Positions 13,201-26,100 of a DNA stretch of 64,000 nt are shown here, in pieces. This DNA comes from Endomychus coccineus. Its lineage: Eukaryota; Arthropoda; Insecta; Coleoptera; Endomychidae. The stretch's first letter is position 1. Every line of letters begins with the position of its first letter. The DNA lies in assembly GCA_958510875.1 (NCBI GenBank), contig OY294070.1, positions 20,575,631 through 20,639,630 of the forward strand. The letters run 5' to 3'. The position numbers were made by a program, and so were the translations under genes. The notes under the pieces were generated by a model, which had not been told where the DNA came from, ran no database searches, and saw only the letters and a list, made by a program, of their open reading frames with translations.

Positions 13201-16200
13201 TTTTCCACATACTCCTAATGTTATTTTCAAACGTTTTTGATGTCAAATTCGTAATCATCGCCCGAAAAAAAAACCTATAGCGATTTATCACACGAAAATT
13301 TCAATAACAGTAGTGTTGTTTTTCCATGTAATTTTCAAACAATTTCCCTGATTTTCCGCCCATTGAATGAGTTTTCCGGGAAAATGACCTCAGATTCGTG
13401 TTCAGCGACCCAAGAAATCCACTTGAACCCATATTGGAGGCTTAATTTTCATTTGTCGACCACAAAACATCATGAAAAAAGAATTTTTCCGATACGACGT
13501 CCTCCTTTTTTTTTAGAAAGTCGGCCCAATTCCCCAGCTTATTGACTGGACTGACTATTCACAGCGCCTCATCCAAATGTCAAATGAATGAAGATACTTC
13601 AAATTTTCCCGCATCACTGATAGAACTTACAGTTCTTGAGAGAACTTTATATTCAAAACTTAATTACTCCTGAATATCTAGATAATTTTTGCTTACCTAG
13701 ACGATCGAGAGAAATAAACCTGATTCTTAAGACTAAAAAAATAAAATTCTACCCTGTCGCGACAAAATTACCACATTTTTATCCCATCAAATCAAGAGAT
13801 ACTCAGTCTGACACATTCTCTTGTATTTTATAAAAGTAAGTTAAGGACATCAACACAATTATCCTTTATAAACTGAATTTTGAGTTTATAAGCAAAATAA
13901 CGATTGTAATTTTTTAGATAAATAAGCACCATCTAGACTTTCGAGAAGGAAACTACGAGGAGAAGCTGCATTTTAGTTTTCTTAAAGAAGACATCGATCA
14001 TGGGCTCCACACCTTTGGTAAATTCTACATACGATTTCAAAACAAAGCGAGAAAGATATCAAGCAAGATAGCGGAACGATTTATGTCGCAAAATTTCACT
14101 TCATGCATTAGAACCTCTAATAATTCATGGATAAGGTTTCAGTTTGAAAACCAATGTATATTATGGAATCATTTTTTTTATAATATTCTTTCAATAAAAT
14201 GTTTTAATTATAGTACTTAACTTCTAGTAGCATAGCATTGAACGCTGGACCCCAATTTTCCGAAATACCGCGTGCCCCCCCCCCCCACATGTCTGCAATT
14301 GTCTTTCGAAACCGCACAATTAGGCGCAGAAGACCATTCCTAATAATAATAGACCCATTACATCCATCTGTGATCTCTAAAGTGATGGAGAAAGCAATCA
14401 ACATCGAGCTCATCCAATACGTAGAGAGCTCCAAAATCGTGAATGACCAGCAATATGGCTTTCGTCAGCAGAAATTAACAGGAGACCTATGCTTGCCTAC
14501 TTAACACATGTATGGCAAAAATCTATTAAAAAACATTAGGAATCTCTAGCTGTATTATTGGATATCTCCAAAGCTTTAGACCGAGTCTGGCACCAAAGCC
14601 TTGTTGGGAATCTTCCGTCATATGGTTTGCTGCCTCAACTTTGTCGTTTACTATTGAGTTTTCCCTCAGATAGATCACTCCATGTGGTGGTTAACGGAGT
14701 ATTCCCGATACAATGACTATCAACGCTGGTGTTCCACAGGGATATGTCTTGGCACCAACTTTGTTTCTGCTCCATATAAACGACCTGCTGGAACTGACCA
14801 TCTTACCCGTACACAGCATTGCAGATGGTACACTTCATACCGATTTCTCATCTAGAGCCCCTATGCCATCCAGGGAAGCCAGAAGAGCAAGACAGAGATT
14901 GACGCAATAAATGGAGATCTGGCAAAGATTGTGGAATGGGGATCTGATAATCTAGTAGAGTTTAATGCAACCAAAATTTGAGCTTGCTTCTTCTCCAGGA
15001 AGGCGGATCCCACTATCCCTAATATGATGATGTCAGGTACAACTATTCCTATGAAGTTTTCTACAACCATGCTCGGGATCACAACCAACGGCATCCTCTC
15101 AGGGGACGATCATGTGAGGTCCATTGCGAAAACCGCTTCACAAAAACTACTATACCGTGCCAAGAGCTACCTTACATCCCAGCAGCTCCTCATAAGCTAC
15201 AAAGCACAGATTCGACCTGTCCTGGAGTACTATTCACATGTTTGGAGTTCGGCTCTTGGATTCTATCCAGGAGAGAGCCATTAGTTTGATTGATAAAGTT
15301 ACACTTACCGAGTTCATTGACCTCTCTAGAACATCGTAGAAAGGTTCTTGAATTCGAATAAGTTGACAGTGATCATATTTTTCCAATTGGGCTTGATGTT
15401 GAAACAATTTAAAATATTCAATTCAATTTGAGCTTTATATACTCCATCTCATTTGAGTTTCAATCATATTTTTTCTTGATTTTCCAGTGGATTATTGCTC
15501 CAAAGGATTACCAAAATATTGTGTTCTATTTCCCCAAAGCATCAAGAGTAGAACGGGTTGGAATGATGTTGCATGAAATTTACTGCCACCAATTGTTTGT
15601 TAATTCATAACAAAGTCCTTAATGAGGCCAATTGCCACTTCCAGCAAAAATAACATTTGTTAAGTTTCTAAAAGTACAAATGTATGAACAAAATCAGTCT
15701 TCGATAGAGGGCGACAGTTGACAGCAAACTTGTTCAGTCTTGAGGTAGTGTGAAGAACAATTTGACGATTTTGCCAGAACTGCTTCGCAAAATATGAGCA
15801 CTATTTCTCGTGGTTTGATGTGCAAAATAAGCACAGGCGAGAAAAACTCCAAATAGAGCCTCTGTTTAGAAGAAGACTGAGAATGAAATTAAGAATTTTG
15901 GTTGTTTTCTATGTCAGAGGGACGAGCAACTGAGTATGCGTCTATGTTGCTCGTACCGAATGTCCATGAGCAATGTGTCGGATTAAGAAATAGTGATAAA
16001 ATTATCTTCATTCTTCGACGAATTAAAGACTTCTTGTGCTTGCTCCACATTTCCCTCATCTCTTTGATGAGGCCTCAAATTGTACACCTCATGTCTAAAG
16101 AGATCATATATCACATTGAGTACGATAGAACTATTCTTTCTCATTACCAAATTGGACATACTTTGCCCCCATCACTTTCCAAAAAGTGCAATCGATTTTG

Positions 16201-19200
16201 TCAGAATTATGAACTCATGAGAAAAACATGTGGCTCAATAAGCGCTTGCCGATCTAATTTTGAGTCGAACTTACTAAAATCTTCAGCTTCATATATTAAT
16301 ATTATTTTGTCAAATAAATTTTTCTCTCCATATAAGTTATGACATCGATAAAGAACATAGTGTTGTTGTTACAACATGGACAATTGCAGGAGCATCCAGA
16401 CAAGAACTCAAATGAGCTATCTATAAGAGGCACGTTCGATATTCAGATTCAGAGCTTAAGATATAATCTAGTTAGTGTAGAGGAGGAATTCGTGGCATTT
16501 GAAACAGTGAATATATTGATCCATTCTTCGAACTTCTTCTATAGATATTTCCATGGTCGGTGTTCCATCCGAAATCTCGTCTGTTGTTCTACCAGAGTGA
16601 TTCAAGATAGGCGGACTAGACGATCTCAAACTAGTCACCCATTAATTATCGAGACCTGCCCAACTACTTCCTACCAGACTAATTTTTGTATCGAACAGCG
16701 AAGTTGTGGAGCTCTATACCATATCAATATAACCTCCAAACCTCCAAAAAAATTTGAATATCTCTTCCAACATTCCACCGCTGGTTCACACTATGTTCTT
16801 TGAACATTATAGGTTTCCCTCTAGTATAACCAAAGTATATAAAAAAAGCAGCACCTCTAACGACGGAAATAATTTTTTGTGCAAATGTAGATACCAAGTC
16901 TTATTAAAACAAGGTAGCTTGAGTTGCTCCCAAGTAGACTACTTTGCTACCGAGAGAGAACTATTCGTGCGCCTATTAATAGGCAGTAGCTACAGCAAGC
17001 AACGTCATCCCTCAGGGCGAAAATAACAGTCGCCACCTGCAAAAGATCCGGTGAAGTGGACACCACATACATTTCACCTCTAAAACCACGATACCGTGTC
17101 TTCTTATCCCAGATTGCTGGTCGGAACGGATTCACGAACGTGTTAGACACATGAGGAAGGCCAAACTTGAAAGAGGCCAGTGATTGCTCGTAATCGTAGC
17201 TTAGTCACACGAGTATGCGAGAGGGACTATACCTCGGCAGACGGTTGGAGATAGTCAGCAAGCACGGTGCCTACTGCGTCATATGTATGTAGGTTCTCGC
17301 TTAAAGTATCCGTTGCAGTACGAGCGAGGCGAAAAAAGTTGCCTCTGCGAAATGTCAAGTAAACGGTGCACCACACAACGTTTACACAGGGCACAGTGCC
17401 TTCCTATCCCGGGCGACTAGTCGCAACGGATTCACGGCCGTGGTAGACATATGCGGTAGGCCATTTGAACGATGCCAAGCGGTTACTCGTCCACGTTCCT
17501 GGTAAAACAGGAAACACGAGGTGAGAGTTGGCTATAGCCCAGAAGGGGCAATAATATAGTCTAGCAAGCAGTGCCTATAGTAGTCCTTCCACGATGAGTG
17601 CGAAAAAACAGCTGCCTCTGCATGGGTAAAGGCTGCACCACATGGCTTTACTCCTAAAGTCCGGTGTCTGTGCTTCCTATCCCAGGTTTCTGGGTAATGG
17701 ATTCGCGACCAGGGCAATGATATGTGGTAGGTGACGGCTATTCGTCAAACGGAAGCGGTTTTAACAATACACGAGTAGGCAGGGGGAGAGGGGCCCAGAT
17801 GGTTCAGAAGACCGTCTCCTCTCCAAATAAGGCGTTGGTCTCTGCCGGGCAGTGGCCTTCTGTTGAAAGTAGTCGAGCGCAAATCAGAAGCTCAGTGACC
17901 ACTGGAAGGTCAAGCGGGGGCTAGTTTTGCCAATCGAGAATAATCCTTTCTTTAACTATTCTCCGTTATTCGAAATTTGTTTAGTAATATATTGTTTTAT
18001 TGACAAACACATTAATTAGAGGTTCTTATAAGTAGTGGAATATTGTACTTAATGAATAGGAAAATAAACATTAGGCAATAATTCAGAGTTAGTTCTTGGT
18101 AGTGTAGTCAATCGAAAAATCAAAAACACGTTTTGATACATTATATATTCTCATTTCTATATCTGTCTTTTAGGTTGAATATGAAGATTAGTAATCATCA
18201 GTATTGAGTGGTGAGCTTTTATATGGTTATTTAATATATTTTTTTAAATATCAGAAAACGTCCAATACGGTTACAGAGACTGCAGGCAAAACAAAAGCGG
18301 TACAACTTAAATGATCGGTATATTAATTTTATGAACATTTCACTTTTCCAGTATTTTATTTAAAATGGTCAGTAAGATAAAAAGCCAGTTACATTCTTAA
18401 ACGGTTGGTAAAATAACGGTCAGTTAAATTAATAAATTTTCATATATTTTTGGAAATACTAGGTTACTAGACTGATTGAAAGTGTTTGTTATTGATTAAT
18501 TTTCCTTGCCCTTGTACATATCAGGAAACTCCAAGCGGCGAGGTTATCGCAGGTTAGTTTGTCAAATATGTATATATTTTAAGAAATACTAGACTAGTAA
18601 GTTATTTGAAAGTTTGTTTCTGAAATTAATTGATTCATTTTTCTTGCCCTTGTACACATGCAGGAAATCCCAAGCGGCAAACGTTATCGCAGGTTAGTTA
18701 GTTGAATTTTTATATCTTTCGGGCAATAATTGTTAATTCTCACGAATCTATGATGATATTTATTAATTTTAACTGCCCATTATATTCACAATAGGGAAAG
18801 TAGAAATACTGAGCAAATACTTATTTTACTGCCCCAAAATCTCATTTTGACTAACAAATTTTATAAATTTACCGAGTTTTCTGAAACATTTCACTGACTT
18901 TTTGTAATATTATACAGTAAATAATGAATTAAATAATAATGTTCAGTTTATTACGACCCAAAGAATTATGTAGTTGTATATTTAATGTTCCTTTTTCGAT
19001 AGAAAACAAAGCAAAACTTTGATTTCCATCAATTTTCGATCGATTTCCAGGTACCTTTTCTCTAAACTTTCCCCGATCTACATGTAGTCCAGTCAATAAG
19101 CCGGGAAAAAGGCCATAATAAAAAAAAATATAGTAAGCTAGAATTTCAATTTTTTGTTGAATTTTGTTCCTAATACCCCACAGATCATTCATGACTATCA

Positions 19201-20140
19201 AGACCGCGGGGGTCGACCTTTTAACCCCCCAAAACTGTGTTTAGACCCCTCAGAGGAGCATTCTTATAAAAACAATCCAAAAGTTTAGAAAATTAATGAA
19301 TTAAGAGCCGAAAATTACCCCTAGTATGTTTTTTTGGGACGCTGATCACGATTCCGCAGTTAGTTTTCTCGGAAAACTCCCTCCAGATGTGAAATTTGGA
19401 AAACTTGGGATTTTCCTGGGGGTTGTGAATAATAAAACATAATGTTGTTGCAAAAAATGACCTCTAGTAGGTTTTTTGGGTCGCTGATCACGATTCCGCT
19501 TCTATTTTTCCCAAAAAACACTCCAGATGGAAAACTCGGGACCTTTTAACCCCCCAAAACGGTGTTTCAACCCCTCAGAGGAGCATTCTTATAAAAACAA
19601 TCCAAAAGTTTAGAAAATTAATGAATTAAGAGCCGAAAATTACCCCTAGTATGTTTTTTTGGGGCGCTGATCACGATTCCGCAGTTAGTTTTCTCGGAAA
19701 ACTCCCTCCAAGATGTGAAATTTGGAAAATTTGGGATTTTCCTGGGAGTTATGAATAATAAAGTATAATTTTGTTGCTAAAATGACCCCTAGTATGTTTT
19801 TTGGGTCGCTGATCATGATTCCGCTGTTTGTTTTCTCGGAAAAATTCCTCCAGATGAGAAATTTTGGATTTTCCTGGGGTTTGGGAGTAATAAAATATAA
19901 TTTTGTTACAAAAATGATGACCCCTAGTAGGTTTTTTGGGTCGCTGATCACGATTTCGCTGATGGTTCTCTCGGAAAACCTTCTCCAGAGTGAAAAATCC
20001 TGAAATTTCCTTTGCAATTTCGGGGAATAAAATGAAAAAAAATGTCAGGTATGTATTACTACTTTTTCTATTTTTTTATTAAAGATCTACTTTTCTAAAC
20101 TTCATTATTCTACATATTTGTTTGCATCATTATATATATA

Positions 20141-20175
<35 letters not shown>

Positions 20176-23100
20176 TTTTTCATTCATTTACATAATTTTG
20201 AAAATATAAAATTTTCAGTTCATAATTATTTTAATCGTCATCAGATTCATTATCAAATTCGTTTTCTAAAATTCTATTATGATCATCATAAAAATAGGGG
20301 TCATTTTCGGCTTTTAATTTATATTTTCTAAACTTTTGGATTTTTTTGTAAGAATGTCCCTCTGAGGGGTTGAAACCCCGAAAGGTCGACCCCCGCTGTC
20401 TTGATAGTCATGAATAATCTATGGGGTATTAGGAACAAAATGCAAATTTTTTTTGAAATTCTAGCTTACTATATTTTTTTTATTTTTTTCCGGTTCGTTG
20501 CCTGGACTAATGATCTCTACAATGAAACCATTGCAATTGTTTATAAAAAATACTACTTTGTAAATATCAGCATTTTAGAGCCTTTAACAATTTTTTTTAC
20601 TGATTATACCATTTGAATTTTTTTCAAACAATTATTTTATATGATGAATCAACATTTTTTAGTTTTCTTAAATTTTCCTCAATATCTTTAGCTATAGATC
20701 AAAACTAACAGCAAATCGATTTCTTAAAACATTTTGAAAATGTTAAAGCACATTCTACATAAAATACATTATATCTTCGAAAATATCCAACTAAATGTAA
20801 AGATATTTTCAAAATAATGTGTCATGGCTTTTAATGCGATACGATATTGGCTTGAAAACTAAAGATTTTATTTTCCTTGAGTTATTGGTTTCTCTCTCTG
20901 CAAAAATTCAAATTTTCGCATAGAACATAGAGAATCTACTCCCAATTTCCGATATTGATACAAAATTTTGGTTCCCTCATATTTCAACCCCCCTCCCCAA
21001 CGATTTTTGTACGTACATCTCTGTCAAAACTCGTAAGGCTTCGTTCTGATGCGATCTTAAAAAATTCCAAACAAGCAAAAGGCTCAATTTTGGTTCCCTT
21101 ATATTTCAATTCCCCTCCCCAACGATTTTTTTACGTACATCTCTGTCAAAACTCGTAAGGCTTCGTTCTGATGCGATCTTAAAAAATTCCAAACAAGCAA
21201 AAGGCTCAATTTTGGTTCCCTTATATTTCAATTCCCCTCCCCACCGATTTTTTTACGTACATCTCTGTCAAAACTCGTAAGGCTTCGTTCTGATGCGATC
21301 TTAAAAAATTCCAAACAAGCAAAAGGCTCAGTTTTGGTTCCCTTATATTTCATTTCCCCTCCCCAACGATTTTTTTACGTACATCTCTGTCAAAACTCGT
21401 AAGGCTTCGTTCTGATGCGATCTTAAAAAATTCCAAACAAGCAAAAGGCTCAGTTTTGGTTCCCTTATATTTCATTTCCCCTCCCCAACGATTTTTTTAC
21501 GTACATCTCTGTCAAAACTCGTAAGGCTTCGTTCTGATGCGATCTTAAAAATTCCAAACAAGCAAAAGGCTCAATTTTGGTTCCCTTATATTTCAATTCC
21601 CCTCCCCAACGATTTTTTTACGTACATCTCTGTCAAAACTCGTTAGGCTTCGTTCTGATGCGATCTTAAAAAATTCCAAACAAGCAAAAGGCTCAATTTT
21701 GGTTCCCTTATATTTCAATTCCCCTCCCCGCCGATTTTTTTACGTACATCTCTGTCAAAACTCGTAAGGCTTCGTTCTGATGCGATCTTAAAAAATTCCA
21801 AACAAGCAAAAGGCTCAATTTTGGTTCCCTTATATTTCAATTCCCCTCCCCAACGATTTTTTTAGGTACATCTCTGTCAAAACTGGTAAGGCTTCGTTCT
21901 GATGCGATCTTAAAAAATTCCAAACAAGCAAAAGGCTCAATTTTGGTTCCCTTATATTTCAATTCCCCTCCCCAACGATTTTTTTACGTACATCTCTGTC
22001 AAAACTCGTAAGGCTTCGTTCTGATGCGATCTTAAAAAATTCCAAACAAGCAAAAGGCTCAATTTTGGTTCCCTTATATTTCAATTCCCCTCCCCAACGA
22101 TTTTTTACGTACATCTCTGTCAAAACTCGTAAGGCTTCGTTCTGATGCGATCTTAAAAAATTCCAAACAAGCAAAAGGCTCAATTTTGGTTCCCTTATAT
22201 TTCAATTCCCCTCCCCAACGATTTTTTTACGTACATCTCTGTCAAAACTCGTAAGGCTTCGTTCTGATACCATCTTAAAAATGTCCAAACAAGCAAAAAG
22301 CTCACCACTTTCATTCTCAATAACTGGGACTCGTTTATGATCAGTGATTTCTCGACTGTGAAAGACAACTGTACTAAGTGACCCAGTGGTCCTCCAAAGA
22401 CTAGACTATAACATTTATAGAAGCGAAACGAAATGTGAAGCACATACAAATATCTAAAAAAGCTTATAACATGCAGGCAAGTCAAGTAACTTACAAGTTT
22501 GCATGAACATACCTCAGGTACTCTTCATGTTGGGCCACAATCGACGGATGTGGCGGAAATCTTTCTCTCTCTAACATAATTTGCCTTTGCAATTGTTCGT
22601 GAGCAGCCGCCTAGAAACACACACACATTAGCAATTACTGCAATGTTACATCATGTACAGGTTATCCGGATAATCATGAGCAAAAATTCAGCAGGTGATT
22701 CTACTTGAGAAATTAATGCCACAAGTTCCTGTAACATTTTTCCAAAAACTCAAACATAACTGCAGAGTTGGTTTCCTGGAATCAAATTTTGCTGAGGTCC
22801 TATTACCTTAAAATTCACTCATCACTGATGTTCTTTTCTATTCTTGACTCAAATGAAATATGATAAATATATGATATTTTGAGTTTTCAGATAAATACTT
22901 AAAGGAGCTTTTGCACTTAATTTCCGGCCATCCCGTATTTACAGACAGGATTTATTTCGAATTCAAGCGTTTTGTTACAATTATTTCATCACTCACTGGT
23001 TCCAAATAAATAATTAATTGAATTACCTGATGGGCTAGCTGATCAGCATAAGGTCTCCCAAGCAAATCAGGATGGTGCAACGCCAAAGGTCCATCTCTGC

Positions 23101-26100
23101 CAGGTATAAGTCCAGGTCTGGGATATCCTGATGTACCAGATGCTAGACAATAGCATCAGATGTTAAGTATATTACAAGACACATTATAATACAATATTTA
23201 TAAAGCACTATCAATTGTATCACTCGATTACGCATTTCGACAGCCACGTTCTCTCCCATTTTGAGTAGGAGAAACATTCACTGCCGAATTACGCATGCGT
23301 GTAATGAATTAATATGTACAAGAGACATAGAAGAACATTTTACCTGGTAGAGGAAAACCTGCCGCAGCCGCGGCCGCTTCCTGCTGAGCTTGTTGTTGCT
23401 GAGGATGCAAATGTAGGTGTGTGTGGGCGTGTGTATGTGCGTGAGTATGCGCATGGTATTCTGGTGAAATACCTGCCATCTGCAGTCGAACCTGTAAACA
23501 AAATTCCTCTTTAGAGTCATTACCAATTTAATAGGTCGTTATTAACACCTATTTATTTCTGTTTAGTTTACATTTTGAGTTGGAAAATAATATTGTTTTT
23601 AATAATTCGAAAACTTATCATTAGGGCTTGGGAAATATGCAAAATGCATATTAAGTGCATATTTGCATGTTTTGAATAAATTCTGTAAGTGCATATGAAT
23701 TTAATAAAAGTGCATATTTTCAGGTTATTTTCGGATTTCTGCAAAAAATTAAAATTTTCCATATGGACAAACATCTGTGGAAACAGGTAATGGAATAAGC
23801 GAAGTAGGCATCCCTCGGAAATACCCCTTATCGGTATTAGCATAATACGACAATAGACCCTACTGAGCAATAAGCCGATTGAGGTCATAAAATCAATATG
23901 GTTTTTCCCGAAAACTTTACAAATTTTCAGAATTTGTGTTACCAAAATACCCTAATTGCAATGGTCTTTAGATTTTATATGTGGAGGGAACTATTGACAT
24001 TGAGCTAATGAAATCACACCTCCTCTAAAATTTGAAGTTTGAAAAGAATCTAGGATTTAGTTATGTCCTGTCTTTAGTTAGTTCAGTAAAGTTTTGTTCG
24101 CTTAAATGTTAGTAAATCAATTCTTCTGGAGAAGTGGATTAATAATAAAAGCCTTAAAATCATTGATGACAACCATATATTCTGCACAGTTTGCAACAAA
24201 CCGGTAAGTATTATTATGTCTAAGTAATTAGACACTGGTGTTAAAACTATTTTTAGCAAAGGTGTAGTAAACATGCTCTTGACACTGACTTGCATACATT
24301 GTTTTGTTCGTCATAAATTGATACGTTATTTTTTATTTTATGATGAAAATGTGACATTTTATTAAAACCTCTTTTTCAAGAAAAATTCTACGATCAAAAT
24401 TCAAAAAATAGTTTATAGGAGACAGACACTTCAGGAAACAAATTTTATAAAATTCTAATATGCAGTGTGTTTGGTTAACGCTGTTCCCAAGATCAAAATT
24501 GACTGAAGAAACCGCCCTTTGTTTTACATCCTGTATATAAAATTTTAGAGGTGAAAACCAATCAAATTAGTCTTAAACTGGCGAAGTAGCACAAGTTTAT
24601 TGGTTAACTTTTTATTTCCAATTTCCAGATTGTATGTGAAAAAATGTTTCAAGTTTATCAACACTTGGGCACTGCAACGCATAAGTCTCGTGCACAAAAG
24701 CCTCAAGATTCGAGTCAGCAGCTCATCATTACAAATCAAACGAAAGTTTCGTACCAACAAAATGTTAATAAGGATCTATGCAGTTTGCTGGTCGGTTGCA
24801 ATATCCCAATTGCAAAATTGGATAATCCATTATTTCAAAAATGTTTAACCAAGTACTGCAAAGATGTTCAGGTTTCTTCTGCTACGACCATACGAAAAAA
24901 ATATGTTGATTCCAACATGCAATTTACTGTTGAAGCGATTAAAACCGCAATTGGGAATAATGCAATATGGATATCTGTTGCGAGACGAATGATGTTAAAG
25001 GACGGTATATTGCAAATTTGGTTATAGGAAGTTTAAACGGAAGTGAATGTAGTACCGGATATTTAGTTTCCGTTAAGGAGTTGCAAAAAACTAGCAATCT
25101 AACTATTTCTAGATTTGTAAATGAATCTCTTAGTAACTTTTTTTTACCTGAGCCGATACCAGCAGAAAAATTTCTGTTATTGTTAAGTGATTTTTAAAAG
25201 CCCCTCTGCGAGTACAGGTGTATAAAGATCGTTTACCTAATGTGCCTTTACCACCTGAACCTGTGATAGATAACTAGATGGGGAACGTGGTTAAATTCTG
25301 TGAATTTCATAACTGATAATTTTGAGGGAATTAGAGACGTCATTTGTAGTTTCGATGTAGATAGCTCAGGTGCTATAAAAAAATGTGTGGAAGTTTTGAA
25401 AAACCCGTTATTAAAAAGTCATTTGGCACATATCCAAACCAATTTTGTAAATATTGCTGAATCAATTACGAAACTTGAAAAGCGAAACATTTCGTTGGAC
25501 CAAAGCATTGAGATTATCAATTCGATAAATAAAAAAATTAAATACCTTGGGGAAACCAACAAAGTGTATAAAAAATTCTTCACGGTGAAAAAAAATGAGG
25601 GCTATCAAAAAATAATTCAAATAAATAATATTATTAAAATGGGAAATTGTGAAGATAATTTTATTTTACTGCTAGAACCCTCAATTATACAATATTTTAA
25701 GTTTGCTCCCTTAACTTCATGTGAAATAGAAAGAAGTTTTTCCGCGTACAAACAATTATTATCAGATAGATGGCACAGTTTTTCATTAGAAAATTTAGAA
25801 AAACATTTAATAATATAGTTTTAACTGTAATAATAATAATGATGAATTAATGAATATAATGATGATTGATGATAATATTGATAATGAATAAATATAAAAA
25901 ATCTACATAGTATAAGTTATAATATGTTAAGTAGTAATAGAAAATAAGTAATAATAAGTAATAAGTAGGTATCTAGCTCTTAATAGTAATTTTAATAAAT
26001 ATTTTCTGCATATAATAAATAAAATACCTTCAATACAAAGATTACTGGTTTTTTATTAATGCATAAAAGCATATTTTAGTGCATATTTCAACTGATTTTT

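Noticed and set aside
20969..22300. CRISPR-like array
   Set aside because: The repeats are directly adjacent with no unique spacers and the host is eukaryotic, so this is a tandem satellite.
21959..22485. Minus-strand open frames across the 122-bp array
   Set aside because: The period is not divisible by three, so the frame shifts every unit. The frames are by-products of the repeat.
23278..23526. Open frames on both strands around the Gug exon at 23344-23491
   Set aside because: They read through splice sites or antisense. The exon with GT-AG borders and matching phase explains the sequence.
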